Under the pieces are notes generated by a model. It was not told where the DNA came from. It saw only the letters and a program-made list of their open reading frames with translations, and did no database searches. A program made the position numbers and the translations under genes. 64,000 nucleotides of DNA. It comes from JAGPUQ01 sp049325095. GTDB taxonomy: Bacteria; Pseudomonadota; Gammaproteobacteria; Pseudomonadales; Porticoccaceae. This document shows positions 34,985 to 43,842 of the stretch, one piece after another (position 1 is the stretch's first letter; every line of letters begins with the position of its first letter). Where the stretch lies: NCBI GenBank assembly GCA_049325095.1, contig JBMOPO010000026.1, forward strand, positions 56,637-120,636, read 5' to 3'.

Positions 34985-37900
34985 TCAGTGGAAGTCCCGG
35001 GACCTGACCGCCAGGGTCGGGAGCAGGGCGCTGTGGTCGATCAATTCGCCGGCGATCACATGGCAGACGCCGTGGCGTTGCTCCAGCACGCCCTTGACCA
35101 GCAGCAGCCGGGCGTGGAGCAGCGCCGCGCGGAAGCGGGTCTGCAGGTCCCGCCAGACGATCACATTGGTGTTGCCGGTCTCGTCCTCCAGGGTGAGGAA
35201 GATGACGCCGGAGGCGGTGCCCGGCCGCTGGCGGCCGGTGACCAGCCCGGCGATGCGCACGAAGCCGCCGTTGCGCCGGGTGGGCAGGTCGCGCTGGCGG
35301 GCGCAGCCGCGCAACTGCGGGTGGCCGCGCAGCAGGGCCATGGGGTGGGGGCCCAGGGTCAGGCCGGTGCTGTGGTAATCGGCGAGCAGGTCTTGGGCGA
35401 CGGTGGGTGCCGGCAGGTCGATGTCCGGCTCCGCGGCCGCCGCCCCGGCGCAGAGCGGGGCCGGTTGTTCCAGGCCGGCGACATCCCAGTGCGCCCGGTG
35501 GCGGTGGGCGCTGAACGCGCGCAGCGCATGGGCGGCGGCCAGGGCGGCGAGCTGGCCGCGGTCGAGGCCGGTGCGCCGGGCCAGGTCCTCCAGGCCGGCG
35601 AAGGGCCGCTGTTCCCGCGCCCGGACCAGGCGCAGGGCGGCGGCCTGTTGCAGTCCCCGCACCAGGCGCAGGCCGAGCCGCAGCGCCGGGGCGGCGCCGG
35701 CATCGGTCTCCAGGCCGTGGTCCCAGCCGCTGCGGGCGGCGTCCACCGGGCGCACCTCGACCCCGTGGCGGCGGGCGTCCTGGATCAACTGCGCAGGGGA
35801 GTAGAACCCCATCGGCTGGCTGTTGAGCAGGGCGCAGTAGAAGGCCGCCGGATGATGGCACTTGAGCCAGGCCGAGACATAGACCAGCAGCGCGAAGCTG
35901 GCGGCGTGGGATTCCGGGAAACCGTAGCCGCCGAAGCCCTTGATCTGCTCGAACAGGCGGCGGGCGAAGTCGGGGTCGTAGCCGCGCGCGGTCATGCCCT
36001 CGATCAGTTTGTGCTCGAAGGCGAGCAGGTTGCCGCTCTTGCCCCAGCTCGCCATGGCGCGCCGCAGGCGGTCGGCCTCGCCCCCGCTGAACCCGGCCGC
36101 CACCATGGCCAGCTTGATCACCTGCTCCTGGAAGATGGGCACCCCCAGGGTGCGTTCGAGCACCGCGCGGATGGCGGGGTTGGGGTAGGTGACCGGCTCG
36201 CTGCCGGCGCGGCGGCGCAGGAAGGGATGCACCATGTCGCCCTGGATGGGACCGGGGCGCACGATGGCGACCTGGATCACCAGGTCGTAATAGCAGCGCG
36301 GCCGCAGCCGCGGCAGCATCGCCATCTGGGCGCGGGACTCCACCTGGAACACGCCGGTGCTGTCGCCCCGGCACAGCATGTCGTAGGTGGCCGGGTCGTC
36401 CGCGGGGATGGCGTCGATGCGGGCGATCGGCTCGCCCAGCGCCGCCAGGCTGGCGAGGCAGCGGCGGATCGCGCTCAGCATGCCCAGGGCGAGGATGTCG
36501 ATCTTCATCAGCCCCAGGGCTTCCAGATCGTCCTTGTCCCACTGGATCACCGTGCGCTCGGGCATGGCGGCGTTTTCCACCGGCACCAGGCGGGTGATCG
36601 GCCCCCGGCTGATGACGAAGCCGCCGACGTGCTGGGACAGGTGGCGGGGAAAGCCGCGGATCTCGGCGACCAGCCGCACCAGCCACACCAGCCGCGGATC
36701 GTCGCCGCCGGCCAGTTCGCGCAGCCGCTGGGCGAGTTCGGCGCCGCGATCCCAGCGCGCCTGGGCGCGGGCCAGGCGCTCGACCAGCAGCGGGTCCAGA
36801 CCCAGCGCCTTGCCCAGGTCGCGCACCGCGCTGCGGTGGCGATAGGTGATCAGGGTGGCGGCCAGTGCGGCGCGCTCGCGGCCGTACTTGCGGTAGATGT
36901 ACTGGATCACCTCCTCGCGCCGCTCGTGCTCGAAGTCCACATCGATGTCGGGCGGTTCGTTCCGCTCCCGGGAGATGAAGCGCTCGAACAGCAGCTCGAC
37001 CCGCTCCGGGGAGACCTCGGTGATGTGCAGGCAGTAGCAGACCGCGGAGTTGGCCGCCGAACCGCGCCCCTGGCAGAGGATGCCGCGGCTGCGGGCGAAG
37101 GCGACGATGTCGTGGATGGTCAGGAAGTAGTGCTCGTAACCGAGCTCGGCGATCACCGCCAGCTCGCGATCCAGGGTGGCCCGCACCGCCGCCGGCACGC
37201 CCGCCGGCCAGCGCCGCGCGGCGCCCGCCGCGACCAGGGCCGCCAGGTGGGCGCCGGGGCTGGTGCCGGCCGGCACCACCTCGTCCGGGTACTCGTAGCG
37301 GAGTTCGTCGAGCGAAAAGCGGCAGCGGCCGGCGATGGCGAGGGTCTCGGCGAGCAGCTCCGGCGGGTACAGGGCCCGCAAGCGGGACAACGGGCGCAGA
37401 TGGCGCTCGGCATTGGCCGCCAGCCGCCGGCCGAGGTCCGCCACCGGGGTGTTGAGGCGGATCGCGGTCAGCGCATCCTGCAGCGGCTTGCGCCGGGCGC
37501 AGTGCATGGTCACCGCGCCGCAGGCGACCAGGGGAATCTCCAGCAGGGCCGCGGTGCGGAACTGGGCGGCGCAGGCGTCGTCGTCGCCGTCGAGATGGCG
37601 GGCGACGCCGAGCCAGAGGCGGCGGCCGAAGAGTTCGAGCAGCCGGGCGCCGGCGGCCGGATCCGGGTCCGCCGCCGGCCGCCACAGCGCCAGACAACGC
37701 CGGGCATGGTGCTCCAGGTCGGCCAGTCCCAGATCGTAGCTCCCCTTGGCGCTGCGCCGCCGGCCCAGGCTGATCAGGCTGGCGAGATCCCCGTAGGCCT
37801 CCCGGTCCGGGGCCAGCAGCACCAGGTGGATGCCCTCCCGGAGGCGGAATTCGCTGCCCAGGATGAGCTGGATGCCGTGTTCCTTGGCGGCCAGGTGGGC

Positions 37901-38044
37901 GCGCACCGCCCCGGCCAGGGAGCACTCGTCGGTGAGGGCGAGGGCGGCATAGCCCAGTTGCGCGGCGCGCTCGACCAACTCTTGGGGATGAGAGGCGCCG
38001 CGCAGGAAGCTGAAATTGCTGAGCGCGTGCAGCTCGGCGTACAC
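34985..38044 (-). CDS. dnaE2: Error-prone DNA polymerase DnaE2 (ImuC)
   Basis: The 1019-residue C-family polymerase begins at GTG (MYAELHALSNFSFLRGASHP), with GGGTGA upstream; the longer frame upstream is shadow. It has the N-terminal PHP domain, catalytic Asp residues in PPDIDVDFEHERR (about 364-368), and a C-terminal OB-fold (GFVRIAGLVTGRQRPGTASGVIFLTLEDETGNTNVIVW). It lacks the length and clamp features of DnaE1. Together with ImuA and ImuB it carries out SOS mutagenic lesion bypass. It starts 4 bp after the imuB stop and is the last gene of the operon. Confidence 0.95.
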   Translation of the reverse strand: MYAELHALSNFSFLRGASHPQELVERAAQLGYAALALTDECSLAGAVRAHLAAKEHGIQLILGSEFRLREGIHLVLLAPDREAYGDLASLISLGRRRSAKGSYDLGLADLEHHARRCLALWRPAADPDPAAGARLLELFGRRLWLGVARHLDGDDDACAAQFRTAALLEIPLVACGAVTMHCARRKPLQDALTAIRLNTPVADLGRRLAANAERHLRPLSRLRALYPPELLAETLAIAGRCRFSLDELRYEYPDEVVPAGTSPGAHLAALVAAGAARRWPAGVPAAVRATLDRELAVIAELGYEHYFLTIHDIVAFARSRGILCQGRGSAANSAVCYCLHITEVSPERVELLFERFISRERNEPPDIDVDFEHERREEVIQYIYRKYGRERAALAATLITYRHRSAVRDLGKALGLDPLLVERLARAQARWDRGAELAQRLRELAGGDDPRLVWLVRLVAEIRGFPRHLSQHVGGFVISRGPITRLVPVENAAMPERTVIQWDKDDLEALGLMKIDILALGMLSAIRRCLASLAALGEPIARIDAIPADDPATYDMLCRGDSTGVFQVESRAQMAMLPRLRPRCYYDLVIQVAIVRPGPIQGDMVHPFLRRRAGSEPVTYPNPAIRAVLERTLGVPIFQEQVIKLAMVAAGFSGGEADRLRRAMASWGKSGNLLAFEHKLIEGMTARGYDPDFARRLFEQIKGFGGYGFPESHAASFALLVYVSAWLKCHHPAAFYCALLNSQPMGFYSPAQLIQDARRHGVEVRPVDAARSGWDHGLETDAGAAPALRLGLRLVRGLQQAAALRLVRAREQRPFAGLEDLARRTGLDRGQLAALAAAHALRAFSAHRHRAHWDVAGLEQPAPLCAGAAAAEPDIDLPAPTVAQDLLADYHSTGLTLGPHPMALLRGHPQLRGCARQRDLPTRRNGGFVRIAGLVTGRQRPGTASGVIFLTLEDETGNTNVIVWRDLQTRFRAALLHARLLLVKGVLEQRHGVCHVIAGELIDHSALLPTLAVRSRDFH

Positions 38045-38048
38045 GAGT

Positions 38049-39506
38049 TCACCCGAACAGGCCGTGCAGGAACCAGCCGCCGCTGCGGCGATCCCGGTAC
38101 AGCCAGCAGCGGCGGCCGTCGCCGGCGCGCGCCCGGTAGTAGTCGCGGCTCGCCGGGGCGCACCACCAGTGGCCCTCGATGCGCTCCGGACCGTGCTCCA
38201 GCACCAGGGGCTCCCGGTCCAGACAGGGCCGGCCGCCGCGCGTCGCCAGCGGCCGCGGCGGGTCGAGCAGCCACAGCGGGCGCGGGGCGCGCGGCGGGGA
38301 CGGCTCGGGATGCCGGCCGGCATCGGGCGGCGCCAGGATGGCGGCGCGCTCCGGCAGATGTTCGTCGCAGGCCAGCGGGCGGGCGAGGGCGGCGGCGCCG
38401 AGCCGGGCGGCGAGGCGGTCGCGCAGGGCCTGCAGGGCGGCCGTATCGGCCGCGGGGGTGGGGGCGCCCAGCAGATCGGGCTGCGGCGGGTCGGCGGGGG
38501 CGTGCAGGTCGTCGCACTCCAGGGCCAGGGCGGTGACCGGCGCCGGCAGGCATAGCCCGGCAAAGCCCAGGCGGGTGAGCTCCAGCAGGTGCTCGAGGTC
38601 GCCGCGCGGGCGGGCGAGGTGCAGCGGCAGTGCGGCGGCAGCGCCGTCCTCCAGGGACAGCCGCCAGTGCAGGCTGCCGCAACGGCGCTGGCGGGCGCGC
38701 AGATAGCCGCTCAGCTCCTGCAGCAGGCGGCGGGCCGGAAACAGCAGCATGGCCGCGTCGGCGACCCCGGCGGCGAACTCCAGGGTGCGGTGGAATCCGG
38801 GGGGCAGCGCCAGGGGCGCCTGCGGATCCGGGCGCTGGCCGCGCACGCGCTGCAGGTAGTGCAGCAGGTCCTGCCCGTAGCGCCGGCCGAGCGCCCCGCC
38901 CGGCAGCGCGAGCAGGGCGCCGAGGGAGCGCAGGCCGGCCCGCGCCAGTGCCTCGCGGACCCGGGGTGCGCAGTCGAGGGCGTCGAGCGGCAGGCTGCGC
39001 AGCAGCTCGTCGAATGCCGGCTGCGGGGATCCGCTGCGGGGGTCGAGATACTCCAGCGGCGCGGCGCCGGCGTGGCTCAGCAGCAGGGCCGCCGCCGGGG
39101 TGGGCGCGGCACCCAGCGCCGCCGGTGCTCGGTGCAGGTCGAGGATTTCGCGGAGCCGGGCGAGCAGAGGCGCCAGGCCGCCGTGCAGCCGCAGGCAGCC
39201 GCCCACTTCCAGCAGCAGGGCCGCCGGGGGGCGCAGGGCCACCGTCGGGGTGAGGGCGTAACCGGCCATGCCCAGGGCTTCCAGGGCGGCGGTTTCCCGC
39301 GCCGGATCCCGCTGCCGGACCTGCAGCCCGGGACACAGGGCCAGGGCGCTGGCCAAGGGTTGCCCGGTGACCACCCCCAGCGCCGCGGCGGAGGCATTGG
39401 CGGCGCAGACCCGCTGCCGCTCCACCACCGCCAGGGGTCGGTCCGGATCCCCGGCCGGCAGGGCCGCCAGCGGCAGGTCCAGACAGCGGACTCCGAGCCA
39501 CAGCAT
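38049..39506 (-). CDS. imuB: ImuB, catalytically defective Y-family polymerase
   Basis: The 485-residue protein (MLWLGVRCLDLPLAAL) has Y-family palm, thumb (LRSLGALLALPGGALGRRYG) and little-finger-like regions. Where active Y-family polymerases have the SIDE/YSIDEAYLD motif, it has LLLEVGGCLRLHGG, without the acidic pair. This matches ImuB, the non-catalytic hub of the mutasome that links DnaE2 to the sliding clamp. Its ATG overlaps the imuA stop by one base (TGATG), showing translational coupling. The C-terminal region (WWCAPASRDYYRAR) is typical of the family. Confidence 0.93.
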   Translation of the reverse strand: MLWLGVRCLDLPLAALPAGDPDRPLAVVERQRVCAANASAAALGVVTGQPLASALALCPGLQVRQRDPARETAALEALGMAGYALTPTVALRPPAALLLEVGGCLRLHGGLAPLLARLREILDLHRAPAALGAAPTPAAALLLSHAGAAPLEYLDPRSGSPQPAFDELLRSLPLDALDCAPRVREALARAGLRSLGALLALPGGALGRRYGQDLLHYLQRVRGQRPDPQAPLALPPGFHRTLEFAAGVADAAMLLFPARRLLQELSGYLRARQRRCGSLHWRLSLEDGAAAALPLHLARPRGDLEHLLELTRLGFAGLCLPAPVTALALECDDLHAPADPPQPDLLGAPTPAADTAALQALRDRLAARLGAAALARPLACDEHLPERAAILAPPDAGRHPEPSPPRAPRPLWLLDPPRPLATRGGRPCLDREPLVLEHGPERIEGHWWCAPASRDYYRARAGDGRRCWLYRDRRSGGWFLHGLFG

Positions 39507-40240
39507 CAGTGCAGGACTCGGGGCCGGGGGCGGGTGGCGGGCGGCGGTCGCCAGTCCGGCGGCGGTGGCTCCGCCGCCGGGGCGGAGGACGTCGGGCGCA
39601 GGGGGTGCAGCGGCGCGGCGGCCGCCTCCGGCGGGGCCAGCGGCAGGGTCTGGCCGCTGGGTCCGGGCTGCTTGTGGACGATCAGGCGGGTGCCCGCGGG
39701 ACCGCCCCGCAGCCCGATGCGCAGCGGCGCCGGCGAGGCGCTGCGCAGCGCCCCGGGGCGGCGGTACAGGAATACCGGCGCGGCCGCGCTGCGCGCGGCG
39801 TTTTGCAGGCGCAGCAGCCGGGCGTGGCGCCAGGGCTCTGCCCCCTCCCAGAGCAGCAGTGCGGCGCAGGTTCCGGAGCGGAGGATCTGCTCTCCGGCCC
39901 ACGACTGGTCGCGGCTGGCGGGGCAGCGCAGCACCAGCAGGCGCTCGCCGGGCAGGCCCGCCTGGCCCAGGGCCTGGGCATGGGGCAGGTGGGGCGGGTC
40001 GATGAGGAACACCAGTCCGCCCGCGGCGGTCAGGTGCGCCAGGGCGGGAATCACCAGGCTGAACTCGCCGAGTCCGGGTTCGGCCAGCAGTTCGGTCAGG
40101 GCCGCCGCCGGCCAGCCGCGCCAGTGCAGCAGGGTATCCAGGCGCCGGTCGCCGGTGGCGATGCCCGGCGGTCCGGCAGCGGCTGCCGCGGCCGGGCGGA
40201 GCCCCGGGGATTGCAGCAGGTCGGAGAGGCCTGGGCGCAT
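39506..40240 (-). CDS. imuA: ImuA, RecA-like protein of the SOS mutasome
   Basis: The 244-residue protein has the RecA/SulA-like layout of proteobacterial ImuA: GDRRLDTLLHWRGWPAAALTELLAEPGLGEFSLV, then LVFLIDPPHLPHAQALGQAGL, and a Pro-rich C-terminal tail. The P-loop is degenerate. It is the first gene of the operon imuA-imuB-dnaE2 and lies 42 bp after a LexA box. In other bacteria ImuA interacts with RecA and ImuB to build the mutasome. Confidence 0.9.
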   Translation of the reverse strand: MRPGLSDLLQSPGLRPAAAAAAGPPGIATGDRRLDTLLHWRGWPAAALTELLAEPGLGEFSLVIPALAHLTAAGGLVFLIDPPHLPHAQALGQAGLPGERLLVLRCPASRDQSWAGEQILRSGTCAALLLWEGAEPWRHARLLRLQNAARSAAAPVFLYRRPGALRSASPAPLRIGLRGGPAGTRLIVHKQPGPSGQTLPLAPPEAAAAPLHPLRPTSSAPAAEPPPPDWRPPPATRPRPRVLH

Positions 40241-40282
40241 GGGGTGGGTACGATCGTGTGGACCTGGGGATGGAACAAGTTA

Positions 40283-40298
40283 CTGTATGGATGAACAG
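40283..40298. promoter_or_regulatory. LexA (SOS) box
   Basis: CTGTATGGATGAACAG fits the gamma-proteobacterial CTGT-N8-ACAG operator exactly. It sits 42 bp upstream of imuA and 32 bp from the divergent nadK -10 box, and puts the mutagenesis operon under SOS control. Confidence 0.85.
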
Positions 40299-40330
40299 CA
40301 TGTCCAGCCTGGCCCGGCCAGGGCCTTGTG

Positions 40331-40336
40331 TATAAT
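40331..40336 (+). promoter_or_regulatory. -10 box (TATAAT) of nadK
   Basis: A perfect TATAAT lies 26 bp before the nadK ATG. A -35 at 17 bp (CCTGGC) is poor, so an activator or extended contacts may be needed. It shares the intergenic region with the imuA operator. Confidence 0.6.
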
Positions 40337-40362
40337 CGCTCATCATCCGCGCAGCTCCCGTC

Positions 40363-41277
40363 ATGTCCCCTTTTCAACGCATCGGCGTGGTCGCCCGGCT
40401 CCGCAGCCGCGAGGTGGTGGACAGCCTCAACCGCCTGGTCGCCTTTCTCCGGCGCGACGGCCGCGAAGTGGTCGCCGAGCGGGAGACCGCCGCCCTGTTG
40501 ACCGATACCTCCATCGAGGTGGTCGATGGCCGGACCCTGAGGCCGGGTGCGGTGGATCTGGTCATCGTGGTCGGTGGCGACGGCAGCATGCTGGGCGCGA
40601 TCCGTGCGCTCGCGGGGCTCGACGTGCCCCTGCTGGGTCTCAACCGGGGGCGGCTCGGCTTCCTCACCGATATCCCACCCGCAGAGATGGAGACCGGCAT
40701 CGGCCGGGTGCTGGCCGGGGAGTACCAGCTCAGTGAACGCTTTCTGCTCGAAGCCGAGGTGTGGCGCCGGGGAGCCGTGGCCGCTTCCGGCACCGCCGCC
40801 AACGATGTGGTGCTGCACCCGGGCCGCTCGGTGCGGATGATGGAATTCGAGCTCTATGTGGACGGCCAGTTCGTCTACAGCCAGCACTCCGACGGCCTGA
40901 TCGTCGCCACGCCCACGGGTTCCACCGCCTATGCCCTGTCCGCCGGCGGCCCCATCCTGCATCCACAGCTCGATGCCATCGTGCTGGTGCCCATGAATCC
41001 GCATTCGCTCAACAGCCGGCCCATCGTCCTCGACGGCGACAGCGCCATCGAGATCCGGGTCGGGATCCGGGATGAACTGCATCCGGCGATCACCTGCGAT
41101 GGCCAGTACGAACTCGCTACCGAGCCGGACGATGTCATCCGGGTTCACAAGCGGCCCCGGCCGGTGCGGCTGATCCACCCGCTGGATCACAATTTCTACC
41201 GGATCTGCCGCACCAAGCTGGGTTGGGGCAGCCGCCTGGATTCGGTGCACCACGACGACGGCAACGGCGACCCCTGA
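40363..41277 (+). CDS. nadK: NAD kinase
   Basis: The 304-residue protein has the NAD kinase motifs GGDGSMLGAIR, LNRGRLGFLTD, NDVVLHPG, SDGLIVATPTGSTAYALSAGGPI and the later HSLNSRPIVL. It phosphorylates NAD to NADP in the cytoplasm, which supplies the NADP used by the F420:NADP oxidoreductase of this window. Its stop overlaps the start of the rhomboid gene by one base (TGATG). Confidence 0.95.
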   Translation: MSPFQRIGVVARLRSREVVDSLNRLVAFLRRDGREVVAERETAALLTDTSIEVVDGRTLRPGAVDLVIVVGGDGSMLGAIRALAGLDVPLLGLNRGRLGFLTDIPPAEMETGIGRVLAGEYQLSERFLLEAEVWRRGAVAASGTAANDVVLHPGRSVRMMEFELYVDGQFVYSQHSDGLIVATPTGSTAYALSAGGPILHPQLDAIVLVPMNPHSLNSRPIVLDGDSAIEIRVGIRDELHPAITCDGQYELATEPDDVIRVHKRPRPVRLIHPLDHNFYRICRTKLGWGSRLDSVHHDDGNGDP

Positions 41278-42113
41278 TGGATCCCGAATCCTGGATCAGG
41301 GTGGCCGAGCTGCCCCCGGGCCTGGATGGCGAGATCCTGTCGTTGCAACTGGCCGCGCGCGGCGTCGTGCATCGCATCGAGGAGCTGGGCGCGCGCCGGA
41401 TACTGCGGGTCGCGCGGCGCGAAGACATTCCCACGGTATTGATGGTGCTGCGCGAATACGGCCGGCGCGCCGGGGATGCGCCCGGGCTGGCCGCCCAGGC
41501 GCGGGCCGTGCCCGTGGTGGCGGCGATTCTGCTGCTGGGGTTGGCCGGCGCGCTGCTGGTCAGTTTCGCTCCCGATCTGGTGCCCCGCTTCACCTTTCAG
41601 GATTTCACCTTCACGGGAGCCGGGAAGTTGCGCCTGGAACCGCCGGCCGCCGCCTTCGCCCGCGGCGAATACTGGCGCCTGCTCACCCCCGCCTTCCTGC
41701 ATTTCGGGATCTTTCACATCGTCTTCAATGCACTGTGGATCTGGGAGTTCGGGCGGCGCATGGAGCTGCTGATCGGGCACGGCAATTTTCTGCTGATCTT
41801 TCTCGCCACCGCGATCGGCGCCAACGTCGGCCAGTACCTGTGGCAGCCCGACAGCCTGTTCGGCGGGCTGTCCGGGGTGGTGTACGGATTCCTGGGCTAT
41901 ATCTGGATGCGCCATTGGCTGGCGCCCCACCCCCTGCTGTGCCTGACCCCGGGCATCGTGCCGCTGATGCTGGCCTGGCTGGTGCTGTGCCTGGTGGGGG
42001 TGGTGGACTGGTTCATCGAGGGCGGGGTCGCCAATGGCGCCCATGTCGCCGGATTGCTCATCGGCGCCGCGTTCGGCGCCCTGGCCGGAGTTTCGGCGCG
42101 CGGCCGCGCCTGA
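41277..42113 (+). CDS. Rhomboid family intramembrane serine protease
   Basis: The 278-residue protein has a soluble N-terminal domain (about 1-75) and six predicted membrane helices. The catalytic Ser is in FGGLSGVVYG (about residue 199), the His in NGAHVAGLLIG (about 257), and HFGIFHIVFNALWIWEFG is the typical loop-2 helix. It cleaves membrane proteins within the bilayer; substrates are unknown. It is translationally coupled to nadK, an unusual partner that may simply reflect transcription. Confidence 0.9.
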   Translation: MDPESWIRVAELPPGLDGEILSLQLAARGVVHRIEELGARRILRVARREDIPTVLMVLREYGRRAGDAPGLAAQARAVPVVAAILLLGLAGALLVSFAPDLVPRFTFQDFTFTGAGKLRLEPPAAAFARGEYWRLLTPAFLHFGIFHIVFNALWIWEFGRRMELLIGHGNFLLIFLATAIGANVGQYLWQPDSLFGGLSGVVYGFLGYIWMRHWLAPHPLLCLTPGIVPLMLAWLVLCLVGVVDWFIEGGVANGAHVAGLLIGAAFGALAGVSARGRA

Positions 42114-42130
42114 ATCGCAGCGGTGTACCC

Positions 42131-42397
42131 ATGACCCTCGACGAACTGCTCGCCCGGATCACCCCCGAGGTCTACCGGACCCTGCAGGAGGCCGTCGCCA
42201 CCGGGCGTTGGCCCGATGGCAGTCGCCTCGGAGAGGAGCAGCGCGCCCTGTGCCTGCAGGCGGTGATCGCCTGGGGCGAGCGCCAGTTGCCGCCCGAGCA
42301 GCGGGTCGGCCATATTCCGCAGCGGCCGCACGCCCACTGTGGCGGCCAGGAGGAAGACGAGAGCCGGGAGCCGCGCCCGCTGCAGTGGCGTTCCTGA
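42131..42397 (+). CDS. YeaC/DUF1315 family protein
   Basis: The 88-residue protein (MTLDELLARITPEVYRTLQEAVATGRWPDGSRL, followed by ALCLQAVIAWGERQLPPEQRVGHI) matches the small YeaC family of unknown function. The ATG at 42131 follows the rhomboid stop by 17 bp and has no strong ribosome site; the gene is read in the same direction as its neighbours. The family is found mainly in Gammaproteobacteria, which supports the host assignment. Confidence 0.75.
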   Translation: MTLDELLARITPEVYRTLQEAVATGRWPDGSRLGEEQRALCLQAVIAWGERQLPPEQRVGHIPQRPHAHCGGQEEDESREPRPLQWRS

Positions 42398-42407
42398 GGT
42401 CAAGCTC

Positions 42408-43232
42408 ATGCCGAGCTATCGCGGCCACCTCGACAAGATGCCCAGCGCCCTGGCCGAGCCGGTCCGCTACTGGCTCGCACTGGACGGGGCGAGACTGCCC
42501 CTCAACGAACTGCTCGGCGCCCGATTGCGCATCACCTACGGGGGCGTCATTCACTGCACGCACTGCGGCCGCGCCACCCGGAAGAGCTTCGGCGAAGGCT
42601 ATTGCTACCCCTGCTTTCGCCGGCTCGCCGAGTGCGACCTGTGCGTGCTCAGCCCCGACCGCTGCCACTTCGATGCCGGCACCTGCCGCGATCCCGAGTG
42701 GGCGGCGGGGTTCTGCATGACCGGGCACCTGGTCTACCTGGCCAATTCCTCGGGCGTGAAGGTGGGCATCACCCGCGCCGGCCAGGTGCCGACCCGCTGG
42801 ATCGACCAGGGCGCCAGCCAGGCGCTGCCCATCGTCCGGACGCGCACCCGCCAGCAGGCCGGGCTGGTGGAGGCGGTGCTGCGCCGCGAGGTGCGCGACA
42901 CCACCGACTGGCGCGCCATGCTCAAGGGATCGGCGCCACCGGTAGACCTCGCCGCCGCGCGCGATCGGCTGCTCGAACGCTGCGCTGCGGAATTCGCGCA
43001 GTTGACCGAACGCTTTGGCGTTCAGGCCATGCAGCCCATCGCCGGCGCCGAGGTGGTCGCCATCACCTATCCGGTGCGGGAGTACCCGCTGCGGGTGACG
43101 GCCTGGAACCTCGACAAGACCCCGGAGGTCGCGGGCCGGCTGCTCGGCATCAAGGGCCAGTACCTGATTTTCGACGGCGGCGTGCTCAATGTGCGCAAGT
43201 TCACCGGCTACGAGGTCGGCGTCGAATGCTGA
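42408..43232 (+). CDS. DUF2797 domain protein
   Basis: The 274-residue protein starts at the ATG at 42408 (AGGT upstream) and has the DUF2797 features: two CxxC pairs (HCTHCGR and CYPCF) plus CDLC, consistent with metal binding, then GHLVYLANSSGVKVGITRAGQVPTRWIDQGA, a GIY-YIG-like segment, and IKGQYLIFDGGVLNVRKFTGYEV. The GIY-YIG-like part suggests a nuclease relative, but no activity is known to me. It is convergent with the next gene and overlaps its end by 25 bp. Confidence 0.8.
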   Translation: MPSYRGHLDKMPSALAEPVRYWLALDGARLPLNELLGARLRITYGGVIHCTHCGRATRKSFGEGYCYPCFRRLAECDLCVLSPDRCHFDAGTCRDPEWAAGFCMTGHLVYLANSSGVKVGITRAGQVPTRWIDQGASQALPIVRTRTRQQAGLVEAVLRREVRDTTDWRAMLKGSAPPVDLAAARDRLLERCAAEFAQLTERFGVQAMQPIAGAEVVAITYPVREYPLRVTAWNLDKTPEVAGRLLGIKGQYLIFDGGVLNVRKFTGYEVGVEC

Positions 43233-43750
43233 TCCGCCGTGCCGACGCCCTGGCGGCTCCACTGCATGGCCAGATGGGTGGGCGCGTTGGTGGTGATCAG
43301 GGGATTGTGTTCGAGAAAATCCCGAAAGGATTCGCTGTAGGAGTCGCGCTGGGGTTCCCACCAGGCGCGCACTCCGGGCAGCGCGAAGGTCGCCCGCATC
43401 CGGTAGGACCATCCCTCCCACACGTGATCATCGATCGCTCGTTGGGCGTGCTGATAGAAAATGTTTTCGTAGTTTCTGAACAGGGCCACATGGAGCAGCG
43501 AAAACTGGAGCCGCTGCACGGGTTCGAGCTGCTCGAAGTGGGTGGAACCCCTGCCCAGCAGGGCGGAGATTTCGGTACTCATGGCCACTTCCCGGGACCA
43601 GTCGGCGATCGCCTGGACGATCGACTGGTGGCGGGCCGTCTGGGTGGACATGGTGTTGTGGCGGATCTGTACGCCGACGAAAATCAGGGAGACGACCAGG
43701 GCCACCGCGGCGATGATCTGGCTGAGAAAGTAGATGTCTTCGAGACTCAT
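43208..43750 (-). CDS. Hypothetical membrane-anchored protein
   Basis: The 180-residue protein has one N-terminal membrane helix (FLSQIIAAVALVVSLIFVGV) followed by IRHNTMSTQTARHQSIVQAIADW and a soluble helical domain rich in aromatic residues. GAGG lies 5 nt before the ATG. I do not recognise a named family, though similarly sized proteins with this opening occur in marine proteobacteria. It converges with DUF2797 and overlaps its 3' end by 25 bp. Confidence 0.6.
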   Translation of the reverse strand: MSLEDIYFLSQIIAAVALVVSLIFVGVQIRHNTMSTQTARHQSIVQAIADWSREVAMSTEISALLGRGSTHFEQLEPVQRLQFSLLHVALFRNYENIFYQHAQRAIDDHVWEGWSYRMRATFALPGVRAWWEPQRDSYSESFRDFLEHNPLITTNAPTHLAMQWSRQGVGTADQHSTPTS

Positions 43751-43842
43751 GGCATCCTCGCTGCGGGGAGCATCGCAATGGCCGCCGGCGCGATCGCCGG
43801 GGAACCCTGGGCAGGAAACGGTCGATGCATGTCCAGGTCAGC

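Noticed and set aside
34988..38536. Plus-strand open frame of 1182 codons
   Set aside because: It is the antisense shadow of dnaE2, which has clear polymerase motifs.
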